A DNA stretch of 21,569 nt from positions 1 through 21,569 of the forward strand of contig CAYLKS010000047.1 in NCBI GenBank assembly GCA_964384205.1, written 5' to 3'. The translations under genes were made by a program, and so were the position numbers. The notes below the pieces were generated by a model that worked only from the letters and a program-made list of their open reading frames with translations, was not told the DNA's origin and made no database searches. This document shows, one piece after another, positions 14,411 to 21,569 of the stretch. Within the stretch, counting starts at the first letter, position 1; each line of letters begins with the position of its first letter. The stretch comes from CAYLKS01 sp964384205 [NCBI: uncultured bacterium] (GTDB lineage: Bacteria; JAGOEH01).

Positions 14411-14448
14411 AAAAAGGAGCGGCAATCATCTTCGCCGAAATTTTTATG
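14411..14448 (+). promoter_or_regulatory. Folded RBS: SD, hairpin, TTTTTATG
   Basis: AAAGGAG (14413-14419) directly abuts a hairpin, CGGCAA (14420-14425) with TT-C-GCCG (14431-14437), one C bulged and loop TCATC. Then comes AAATTTTT and ATG 14446. The linear gap is 26 bases, the same as before 8096, and excluding the hairpin it is eight. The sequence of the stem is unrelated to that at 8070-8088, while its placement is the same. Confidence 0.72.
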
Positions 14449-16254
14449 GACACTACAAAAAACAGATTTTCTTCCAAGTCAAATTTAGGGGTTTCCACGC
14501 TTGAGGAGGTTTATGAAAAACTTTATAGTGGAATGCAATTAGAAAACAAAATTTCATTTGCATCATCAAAAACTAAAAATAAAACAATTAACATGTCAAT
14601 AGGTCGTGTTTGGTTTAACTTATTACTTCCAGACGATTTCAGGTTAGTAAACGAACCTGTTAATAAAAATGATCTTAATGATTTAATAAAAGAAATCCTC
14701 GAACAGTACGGTCCAAAAAAAGCTACAGAATTATTATCACATATTCAAGAAGAAGCTTTTAAATTATCAACAATATCACCAAGTTCTTTTAATATAGAAA
14801 GTTTGGTGCTTCCAACAGAACTGATTGAGAAAAAGAAAAAATTTGAAATTGAAGCGAATAATCTTTCTTATGATCAATACGAAGAAAAAGTAGATAAATT
14901 AACAAATGAATATTTAAAATATTTTAAAAGTTTAAATCTTCCTATTAATAATATATTAGATGGGAAAATCAAAGGTGATGCTAAAGATATGTGGAAAACA
15001 TTGTTGATATCCAAAGGTTTTATAATGGATATTGAAAACAATATTAGTGAAAAACCTATAACAAAAGGACTTACTGAAGGATTTAATAATAAAGAATATT
15101 ATGAAGTTGCTAAAGAAGCTAGAAATGTTTTATATTTAAAAGCTGTAGCTGTTCGTGATCCAGGATATTTAGCTAGAATATTAACAACTGCTAATGCTAA
15201 TATAAAACTTATAGAAGGTGATTGTAAAAGTAAAAAATATTTTAAGATTTCTGTTGATAAAACAAAAGCTTTTCAATTATTAAATAGATATTATTTAGAA
15301 GAGAATAAAATAACTAAAATAACTAATAAAAATATTGATAATATAATTGGGAAAATTATTAAACTTCGCTCTCCTCTTTATTGTCAATCTCCAAATGGAA
15401 TTTGTGAAGTTTGTTACGGTGATTTAGCTAAAAAAATAGGAACAATAAATATTGGTATTTTAGCTGGTGGAGCAATTAATGGTGTTGTTGTCAATAAAAT
15501 GATGAAAGCTCGACACATGTCGAGTCAAATCGATTTAGAAAAAGTTGATTTCAATAAATTATTTGAAAAATCAACTATACCAAAAAAAATAATAAATAAT
15601 TTATTTGACATACAAAAAACAAAAATATTTGCAAAAGAAAACTGTTTTGTACAAATTAAAAAATCTGATTATAATATTTTTTTAGTCAATACTGAAAAAT
15701 ATTATATAATACCAAGTATTTTTAATATTTATTATAATATAGGTTCAGAAACTGAATATATTACTTTACCTTTTAATTTTTTAGTTAATTTATATAAACC
15801 TTTAAATACTGTTGAAGATAATAGACAATTTAAATTAATATATGAAAAAGGTGAATTAATAATAAATCAAGAATTTATACAAAAAAATGTAAATAATTTT
15901 TTAATTATTAATAGAATGTTTGGTGGTAATTTAAAATATATGAATAAACCAGAACTTTTGGTAAATAATTTATCGGAAGAATTTCCATCACTTGATCTTG
16001 TTCATTTAGAATTGATTGTTATGAATATGTTTAGAGATAAAGATGATACTACGAAACAATGTCGTTTAACATCTTATAAAAATTCATCAGTTATAGGTCA
16101 AAGTTCATTACCATTTAAAACATCTTGGCTAAATGCATTAATATTTGAAAATATCAATAAATCGATTCAAGTTGGTCTTGTTGAGAACAAAGATGCTGAA
16201 ATGAATCCAATTGAAAAATTAGTTTTAACTGAAGATTCGAAAAAAAGTCAGTAA
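14446..16254 (+). CDS. rpoC: Phage RNA polymerase beta' subunit, C-terminal half
   Basis: The second half of the split beta' (602 residues). NMSIGRVWFNLLLPDDF (about 49-65) matches 'TTVGRVLFN.ILP'. EARNVLYLKAVAVRDPGYLARIL (about 223-246) corresponds to the bridge helix. The zinc site is complete: C260, then C313-x6-C320-x2-C323 in the SPLYCQSPNGICEVCYG block. NIGILAGGAINGVVVNKMMKARHMSS corresponds to the region of the trigger loop ('GEPGTQLTMRTFH'). Together with 6729-8021 it covers the catalytic beta'. The start at ATG 14446 is supported by the folded RBS. Residues 14-22 (LGVSTLEEV) are encoded by a 26-base exact copy of the leader module (14487-14512). An internal ATG at 14533 is the alternative start. 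It sits upstream of the beta gene. Confidence 0.95.
   Translation: MDTTKNRFSSKSNLGVSTLEEVYEKLYSGMQLENKISFASSKTKNKTINMSIGRVWFNLLLPDDFRLVNEPVNKNDLNDLIKEILEQYGPKKATELLSHIQEEAFKLSTISPSSFNIESLVLPTELIEKKKKFEIEANNLSYDQYEEKVDKLTNEYLKYFKSLNLPINNILDGKIKGDAKDMWKTLLISKGFIMDIENNISEKPITKGLTEGFNNKEYYEVAKEARNVLYLKAVAVRDPGYLARILTTANANIKLIEGDCKSKKYFKISVDKTKAFQLLNRYYLEENKITKITNKNIDNIIGKIIKLRSPLYCQSPNGICEVCYGDLAKKIGTINIGILAGGAINGVVVNKMMKARHMSSQIDLEKVDFNKLFEKSTIPKKIINNLFDIQKTKIFAKENCFVQIKKSDYNIFLVNTEKYYIIPSIFNIYYNIGSETEYITLPFNFLVNLYKPLNTVEDNRQFKLIYEKGELIINQEFIQKNVNNFLIINRMFGGNLKYMNKPELLVNNLSEEFPSLDLVHLELIVMNMFRDKDDTTKQCRLTSYKNSSVIGQSSLPFKTSWLNALIFENINKSIQVGLVENKDAEMNPIEKLVLTEDSKKSQ
14487..14515 (+). repeat. Leader-module core inside a coding region
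   Basis: Twenty-six bases from 14487 to 14512 (AGGGGTTTCCACGC then TTGAGGAGGTTT) are identical to 5828-5853. They are read in frame by the beta' C-terminal gene. The module's ATG (14513) is in another frame and opens nine codons ending at 14542, overlapping an in-frame ATG (14533) of the polymerase gene. Confidence 0.8.
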
Positions 16255-16283
16255 CCCAACGATGTTTGAGGAGATTTTAGGTG
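16255..16283 (+). repeat. Leader module with internal deletion
   Basis: CCCAACGA joins directly to TGTTTGAGGAG, then ATTTTAGGTG. Against the copy at 13553-13591 this is a loss of the TAAA loop, the right stem arm and the GAGTTTTC stretch. GAGGAG (16268-16273) still serves the GTG start at 16281 with a seven-base spacer. Confidence 0.6.
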
Positions 16284-16835
16284 AAATCGAAAAATAGAGG
16301 TAACGCATTTGAAAGAAAAATAGCAAGAGAATTATCTTTATGGATGTTTAATAAAAAAGATATTTTAAGAAGACATCCAGATTCAGGTTTAACAAAAGTT
16401 AATTACGCCGGTGATATTTGTCCAGCTAATCAACTCCCTTCAAGTTGGAATAACAAATTTCCATTTTTCATTGAAGTTAAATATGGATACAAAAATAATG
16501 GAATACCAACTATTTGGAACAAAACTTTTTTAATCAACTGGTATATTAAAGCGTTAGGTGAAAGTAAAATTAATAATCAAAATAATATATTTATTATCAA
16601 TAATTTCACTAATCGGAAATTTAACATTCTAACCACAGAATTGTATTTTGGCAGTCAATTGATTTTACACGAATTAAGTTTTCCTTTTACTGACTGTTTT
16701 GGCAATATATCTCAATTATTTATTTATAATTACCAAAAAATCATTTCTATTCCGTTTAAAAAATTTCACAAAATATTTTTTAGACAAGAAGACTGCCTGT
16801 CACAGGTAGGTACGATTACCAACCTCCACACTTGA
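16281..16835 (+). CDS. PD-(D/E)XK nuclease, Holliday-junction-resolvase-like
   Basis: A 184-residue protein. The N-terminal part has the order of the restriction-endonuclease-like fold: RGNAFERKIARELS with E11, YAGDICPA with D45 and FPFFIEVKYG with E65 and K67. This is the usual arrangement in phage resolvase-type endonucleases, which cut branched DNA during recombination and packaging. The C-terminal 100 residues are hydrophobic and aromatic, with no motif I know. The GTG start lies in the leader module at 16255-16283. The last codons (TNLHT and TGA) are read from the next leader module, so the gene's end may have been reshaped by that element. The nuclease fold is likely, the exact substrate is not known. 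Confidence 0.72.
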   Translation: MKSKNRGNAFERKIARELSLWMFNKKDILRRHPDSGLTKVNYAGDICPANQLPSSWNNKFPFFIEVKYGYKNNGIPTIWNKTFLINWYIKALGESKINNQNNIFIINNFTNRKFNILTTELYFGSQLILHELSFPFTDCFGNISQLFIYNYQKIISIPFKKFHKIFFRQEDCLSQVGTITNLHT

Positions 16836-16846
16836 GAGGTTTTTTG
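16805..16846 (+). repeat. Leader module at the end of the nuclease gene
   Basis: GGTAGGT (16805-16811) pairs with ACCAACC (16818-16824), one mismatch, loop ACGATT. CTCCACACTTGAGAGG and TTTTTTG follow. The TGA within CTTGAGAGG (16833-16835) is the nuclease stop codon. No gene starts from the module: the following beta gene has its own AGGAGGA at 16874-16880. Confidence 0.65.
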
Positions 16847-16891
16847 TAATTTTCGAAATCACTTTACCAAAACAGGAGGATAAATAATATT

Positions 16892-19800
16892 ATGTTATTC
16901 ACAAAAATTTCACCACAATCTATTATACAAAATCGTTTGCAAATAGATTGCGATTCAATATTTGTTAATGTTCCTGATTCAAAAATGAAAATTGATAAAG
17001 CTATTTATGGAAGTCAATTTTTGTTATCAAATTGTTTAGGAGTTATTTCGCCAAATAAAAATATCGAGATACATTCAAAAATCTTTAATGGAAAAGAACA
17101 ATATATAGATACGAAAAAAATATTTCAATCAACAGATGATGGTAAAAAATTAAAAGTAATATCATCTTTACCTCAACATAAACAACCAAATAAAAACATT
17201 TTGGGTAAGACAAAAACAAATAATTTTTATTTTTATGATTGTTCGATATTATCACAAGCTTTTGATTTTTTATCAAAAAAAATGAATACTCATATTATGT
17301 TCGACATAATAATTAATGAATTTGAAAGTTTATATGATAAACTTAAATTTCGTTATCCTGAAAAACAAATAAATTTTATTTTATCGATTGAAAATGAAAA
17401 AGGTTTTTTATATGAATTTTTAAAATTAGCAGTCTCACAAATAAATAAAGAAGATTATCGCACTCTTAAATTTTTTGATTTATTCGTATTAGGAAATGTA
17501 CCAAACAAACTTTTAGTTCCTTTATGTTATTATAAAAAAAATAAATTAGAATTAGTTAAACAAAATTTAAATAAATTATTTAAACAACTTAAAATAAATG
17601 AATTGGCTAATGATATAAAAAAATCTAAAATAGTTTCTAATAAAGAAACCGTACCTATTAAAGATAAAGCAGAAGATTCTAAGTTGAAACTTAATGATAT
17701 CACTAAAATAAAAGGTGAAATTATTGAAGATAATAATCAAATTAAAATTAAAATTGATAATAATCAACTTAGAAAAATACTTCGTGATAATAAAATAACA
17801 GATCCTGATATTTTAGCTAATGTTCATGCTTGTTTAGAAGATTATATTCAAGATAATCCTGAAGAAATATCTAAGGATAAAATTCTCAATCTTATATTAA
17901 AAGCTATTCATCAAACATTATTCAATACTGATGTTGTTGGAAAAGAATATTTAGCAAATCCTAAAATACTTCTAGAGAAAACAAAAGAAATTGATACATA
18001 TCGTACACCATTAAAATTTCCTAAATTAAAGTATGTTATTGATCCTACAGATATAATTGATATTGATTACACAACTGGACAATTTAGACAAAAATTTGAA
18101 TTTACAAAAACTATTCATAACAATGTAAAAAAACTTTTTAAAAGTTTGGAAAATGTATCTACACATCCTATTAAAATCGTTAGTATCAAACATACTGTTA
18201 AAGACGATGATTTAAACAGATTTATTGAATATAGTGTGAAATTAAAAAATCAGGATCAAGATGAACCATATGTTGTGAAATTTAAAGTACCTGGTATTGT
18301 TAATGACAAATATTTTAAAATTAATGGTAATAATTATATAATTTCCAATCAACAATGTTTAAAACCAATTACAAAAACAGCAAATAAAAATGTTCGTTTT
18401 CTTTCAAATTACGCAATTATAGAGTTGGAAATTGTCAACTTAAAATTTACTCCTAATGAAATAAATAGTATTATTGATTATATAAAAACTCGTTATAAAA
18501 GTTTAATAAAAAATCATGAAGACAACGTTATAACTTTTAAAGACGATTCGAAGATGTTTCTCACTAATCCTTCAACGTTATACAAAGATAAAAATAAAGA
18601 AATTATCTATGAAGATAATTTAATTAAAAATAAAAAAACTGGTGATATTATTCCTTCACAAAGAAAATATGAATTTTTCTTTGAAGTTTTTCAAGAAAAA
18701 ATTTCATCAATTAATCCTGATGATAATCTTATAAAAAATATCAATTCCATACCATACTTTCGAGTTTACATGTCTGGAATTAGATTACCGCTTATATTTT
18801 ATCTTTGGTCACAGAAAGGTTTAATAAGTACATTAAGTGATATGGGAATTGATTTTGAAATAACTGATAAAGAAAAAGGTTATATTTCTGTTCCTTTTAA
18901 AGATAAATTTCTTTCGATTAATCCTAAATCATTGCGAGAAAAATTGGTTGTTAATGGCTTAATGACACAAAATATATCTAAACCTTTTGAAAATTTAACA
19001 GATAAAGAAAATATTCATACGTTCATTAACAATGTATATGGTTCACGATCAATTTATCAAATTAATTTGATAACAGAAAATCAAATTGATCCTGTTACAA
19101 AAGAGTTATTGGAATTTGAAAATCTTCCAACAAATCTTCCAGCGTTACTTTCAGATGTTTGTGTTGATAAACTCCTTAATCATCAACAGGATAGTTTATC
19201 TGATTTAAAAATATATAGAAGTCGTATGAGTGAAATGGTTTTAAATGTTATGTATAGCCAAATTATGCAAGCTCATAATTTTTACAGATCAAAAGTTGAA
19301 TTTGGTGATAAACAAGCCAAACTTATTTTTGATCCTGATTATATTATGAAAAATTTGATATCTGAAGGTATATTACAATACACTAGTGCTATCAACCCTT
19401 TATCAGAGATTATACTAAGTTCACAAGTAATTAAATCAGGGCCTGGTGGTGTAAGAAGTAGTTTTGCATATAAAAAAGAACACAGAAACATTCATAAATC
19501 CCACGAAGGAATATTTGGAGCTAATTCAACACATGAATCCGGAAAAATTGGATTAACTTTACGACATACATTAACACCTACAATTGTCAATAGTTATGGT
19601 TCATATGGTCAAAAATCTATTCAGAATTTATCTGGATGGAAAAGTGCTAGTATAGACGAATTATTAACACCTTTCATAAATCAAATTAATCCTGATCGAT
19701 GTATTTTGGCCGTTACTCATGCTAGTCAAGTAACACCAGTAAATAATTTACAAAAACCTATTGTAAGAACAGGTGCTGAACAAATAATCCCACAATTAGC

Positions 19801-21487
19801 TTCAAAACGATTCGTACATAAAGCTAAAAAAGATGGTATAATTCAAAATATTGAAAATAATAAAACTTTACAAATTCTTTATGATGATAACACAAGTGAA
19901 GTTTTAGATATATCACCAAGGAAATCTCAAGCAAAACTTGGTAATTTTATCGAATTAAGTATGGAAAATTTACCTGAAGGTACTAAAGTTAAAGCTAATC
20001 AAATTATAAGTAAAACAAAATATTTTGATTTTGATGGAACTTATATGTCAGGAGTTAATCTAAATGTTGCAGTTATGAATTATATGGGTTATTCACATGA
20101 AGATTCATATTGTATATCTAAAGAGTTATCTTTGAAAACTACAACTTCAACTATTAAGAAATTAACTATAATAATTCCAACAAACACAAATGTTAATTTC
20201 ATTGAAAATAAAATTAATAAAAAAATTAAAGATAATGATATATTAGTTGAATATCAAAATAAATTAAACATTTCAAGTTTTCCTGAAGAAAAATTTGATT
20301 ATTTAGATGCATTTACAAGTTCAAATTTTATTGATTATACTTTAAATGATCAAAACAAAACTACTCTTCTTGGTATTAACGGCGAAATCGTTAGTATCAA
20401 AGTGTATATTAATAATCGAAAGAATTTAGATAAAAAGGTAGTTAATTTACATAATAATCTGGTTAAAGAAGCAAGAAATACTATCAAAAAACTTACTATC
20501 AAACAAACAAAAGATAAAAAAATAGTAGCTGTTGATAATCTCAATTTAAAATTCATTAAAATTGGTCGACATAAATTTAAGAATTATGAATTTGATGGTG
20601 CATTAATTGAGTATATGATAAAACAAGAGAAAAAATTGCGTGAAGGTGATAAATTATCAAATAGATTCGGAGCAAAAGGAGTAATTTCGAAAATTATAGA
20701 AGAACCTGTTAAAGGTAGTTTTACTGATAAGATTGATATTTTTATCAGTCCTATAAGTATTTTTGGACGAAAAAGTTTTGCTATGATTAAAGAATTATAT
20801 TTAGGAAAAATATTTGTTAATTTAAACAAACAAATAAAAGAAATGTCAAAAAATCCAAAAACATCTGAAGATAAAATAATTAAATTAATAACTGATATTT
20901 TTGATCTAGCAACGACTGAAAACGCTCAAAAAGCTATACGTAAATCAATTGAAAAAACTAAATCAATTAAAAAAGAAATCAAAAGTGGTAATTTCGAATT
21001 ATTTTGTTTAATCGAACCTTTCAAAAATGTATCATTCAATAACATTGAAAGTGCTGCTAAATTATTAAATATTCCATTAGATGAGAAGGTTTATATACCA
21101 GAATTGAAAACTTGGACAATAAAACCTGTTCCTGTTGGAGTATCTTATTTTACAATTCTTGAACATTATTCAAATGTTTTTGCTAATGTTAGAGGTAGTG
21201 AAAAATATCAAAAAACAACAGGTCAACCAACTAGAGGGAAATCAAAATTAGGAGGTCAGTCTATTGGTAATCTTGATATTTACGCATTATTACAATCAGA
21301 TGCAAATAGTATAATTGAAGAATTTCGTCATTTGCGTTCGGATAATCATAAAATGAAATGGAAAACATTTAATAATATTATTGAAACAGGTAAAGCTAAT
21401 CTTCCGAAAAATACAGATTTTTATGAAGGAAAAACAAAAGATATTTTTGATACTTATTTAACTTCAATGGGATTAAATATTCAATAG
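16892..21487 (+). CDS. rpoB: Phage RNA polymerase beta subunit (intact)
   Basis: A full-length beta subunit of 1531 residues, longer than bacterial RpoB (about 1200-1350), carrying the conserved landmarks of the catalytic half: GPGGVRSSF...HKSHEGIFGANSTHESGKIGL (about 850-890, equivalent to the 'GPGGL...ETPEGPNIGL' region), NYMGYSHEDSYCISK (about 1063-1077, 'GYNFEDA'), GDKLSNRFGAKGVISK (about 1251-1268, 'GDKMAGRHGNKG') and QPTRGKSKLGGQSIGNLDIYALLQSDA (from about 1445, '[22 protein letters not shown]'). The N-terminal third is divergent and probably holds lineage-specific lobe sequences. ATG 16892 follows AGGAGGA at 11 bases. With the two beta' halves it would form the core of the phage polymerase. 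No alpha, omega or sigma gene is in the window. Confidence 0.97.
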   Translation: MLFTKISPQSIIQNRLQIDCDSIFVNVPDSKMKIDKAIYGSQFLLSNCLGVISPNKNIEIHSKIFNGKEQYIDTKKIFQSTDDGKKLKVISSLPQHKQPNKNILGKTKTNNFYFYDCSILSQAFDFLSKKMNTHIMFDIIINEFESLYDKLKFRYPEKQINFILSIENEKGFLYEFLKLAVSQINKEDYRTLKFFDLFVLGNVPNKLLVPLCYYKKNKLELVKQNLNKLFKQLKINELANDIKKSKIVSNKETVPIKDKAEDSKLKLNDITKIKGEIIEDNNQIKIKIDNNQLRKILRDNKITDPDILANVHACLEDYIQDNPEEISKDKILNLILKAIHQTLFNTDVVGKEYLANPKILLEKTKEIDTYRTPLKFPKLKYVIDPTDIIDIDYTTGQFRQKFEFTKTIHNNVKKLFKSLENVSTHPIKIVSIKHTVKDDDLNRFIEYSVKLKNQDQDEPYVVKFKVPGIVNDKYFKINGNNYIISNQQCLKPITKTANKNVRFLSNYAIIELEIVNLKFTPNEINSIIDYIKTRYKSLIKNHEDNVITFKDDSKMFLTNPSTLYKDKNKEIIYEDNLIKNKKTGDIIPSQRKYEFFFEVFQEKISSINPDDNLIKNINSIPYFRVYMSGIRLPLIFYLWSQKGLISTLSDMGIDFEITDKEKGYISVPFKDKFLSINPKSLREKLVVNGLMTQNISKPFENLTDKENIHTFINNVYGSRSIYQINLITENQIDPVTKELLEFENLPTNLPALLSDVCVDKLLNHQQDSLSDLKIYRSRMSEMVLNVMYSQIMQAHNFYRSKVEFGDKQAKLIFDPDYIMKNLISEGILQYTSAINPLSEIILSSQVIKSGPGGVRSSFAYKKEHRNIHKSHEGIFGANSTHESGKIGLTLRHTLTPTIVNSYGSYGQKSIQNLSGWKSASIDELLTPFINQINPDRCILAVTHASQVTPVNNLQKPIVRTGAEQIIPQLASKRFVHKAKKDGIIQNIENNKTLQILYDDNTSEVLDISPRKSQAKLGNFIELSMENLPEGTKVKANQIISKTKYFDFDGTYMSGVNLNVAVMNYMGYSHEDSYCISKELSLKTTTSTIKKLTIIIPTNTNVNFIENKINKKIKDNDILVEYQNKLNISSFPEEKFDYLDAFTSSNFIDYTLNDQNKTTLLGINGEIVSIKVYINNRKNLDKKVVNLHNNLVKEARNTIKKLTIKQTKDKKIVAVDNLNLKFIKIGRHKFKNYEFDGALIEYMIKQEKKLREGDKLSNRFGAKGVISKIIEEPVKGSFTDKIDIFISPISIFGRKSFAMIKELYLGKIFVNLNKQIKEMSKNPKTSEDKIIKLITDIFDLATTENAQKAIRKSIEKTKSIKKEIKSGNFELFCLIEPFKNVSFNNIESAAKLLNIPLDEKVYIPELKTWTIKPVPVGVSYFTILEHYSNVFANVRGSEKYQKTTGQPTRGKSKLGGQSIGNLDIYALLQSDANSIIEEFRHLRSDNHKMKWKTFNNIIETGKANLPKNTDFYEGKTKDIFDTYLTSMGLNIQ

Positions 21488-21524
21488 TCTTCCAATTTTT
21501 ATTTATAATTGACTCTTTTCATAT

Positions 21525-21566
21525 AAAAATAATTAATAAAAAATTAAATTTTTTTATATTATTTTT
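21525..21566 (+). terminator. Weak AT-only inverted repeat after beta
   Basis: AAAAATAAT (21525-21533) and ATTATTTTT (21558-21566) can pair, with further A/T pairing between. The stem has no G or C, so its stability is doubtful and it may be chance in this base composition. The 82 bases after the beta gene hold nothing else I can support. Confidence 0.2.
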
Positions 21567-21569
21567 AAA

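Noticed and set aside
21504-21514. TATAAT and TTGACT promoter-like hexamers after the beta gene
   Set aside because: They overlap each other rather than lying 16-18 bases apart in the right order, and the partner hexamers are poor. A/T-rich sequence gives such matches freely.

Overview
This window looks like part of a large ('jumbo') double-stranded DNA phage genome. It is very AT-rich, and every convincing gene lies on the + strand with short gaps or overlaps. The genes are typical of large lytic phages: a multisubunit RNA polymerase with an intact beta and a split beta', an adenosylcobalamin-type ribonucleotide reductase, a dimeric dUTPase, a phage-type dNMP kinase, a FEN-family 5' nuclease, an SF2 helicase, a resolvase-like nuclease, and enzymes of a 7-deazaguanine pathway. 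TAA, TAG and TGA all act as stops, so the code is standard. Strong GGAGG Shine-Dalgarno (SD) sequences and a 3D-domain protein hint at a low-GC Gram-positive host, but this is only inference. The dUTPase argues against a uracil-DNA phage of the PBS1/AR9 type.

Layout. Bases 1-594 hold small ORFs and structured leaders. Bases 595-1536 hold a FEN-like nuclease that appears to start on ATT. Bases 1558-3372 hold three tightly packed genes: one unknown, one probable virion or neck protein, and one possible ssDNA-binding protein. Bases 3547-6676 hold an unknown gene, a TGT/DpdA-like transglycosylase, a 3D-domain protein followed by a strong terminator, and QueE. Bases 6729-8021 encode the N-terminal half of beta'. 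Bases 8096-13541 hold the helicase, dUTPase, NrdJ and dNMP kinase. Bases 13607-14395 hold a thermonuclease-like protein and a secreted protein. Bases 14446-21487 hold the C-terminal half of beta', a PD-(D/E)XK nuclease and beta.

How the genes work together. The polymerase genes would let the phage transcribe its own genes. The nucleotide enzymes make and police dNTP pools, and the helicase and nucleases serve replication and recombination. QueE plus the DpdA-like protein suggest insertion of a 7-deazaguanine base into phage DNA to evade restriction; the other pathway genes are not in the window.

The most unusual signal is not a protein. About a dozen diverged copies of a short module lie at gene starts. 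The module is a small NGRC-TAAA-GYYN stem-loop, then GGGGTTTCCAC, then RCTTGAGGAGG, then TTTTT and an ATG or GTG. It supplies the SD and often the start codon of the next gene. It resembles the structured right ends of IS200/IS605-type TnpB elements, but no transposase gene is visible. At two genes (8096 and 14446) a hairpin of unrelated sequence sits exactly between the SD and TTTTTATG, so that folding brings a 26-nt gap down to 7-8 nt, as described for phage T4 gene 25. At other copies the module's start codon opens a tiny ORF and lies in or next to a hairpin. One copy is translated inside the beta' C-terminal gene.
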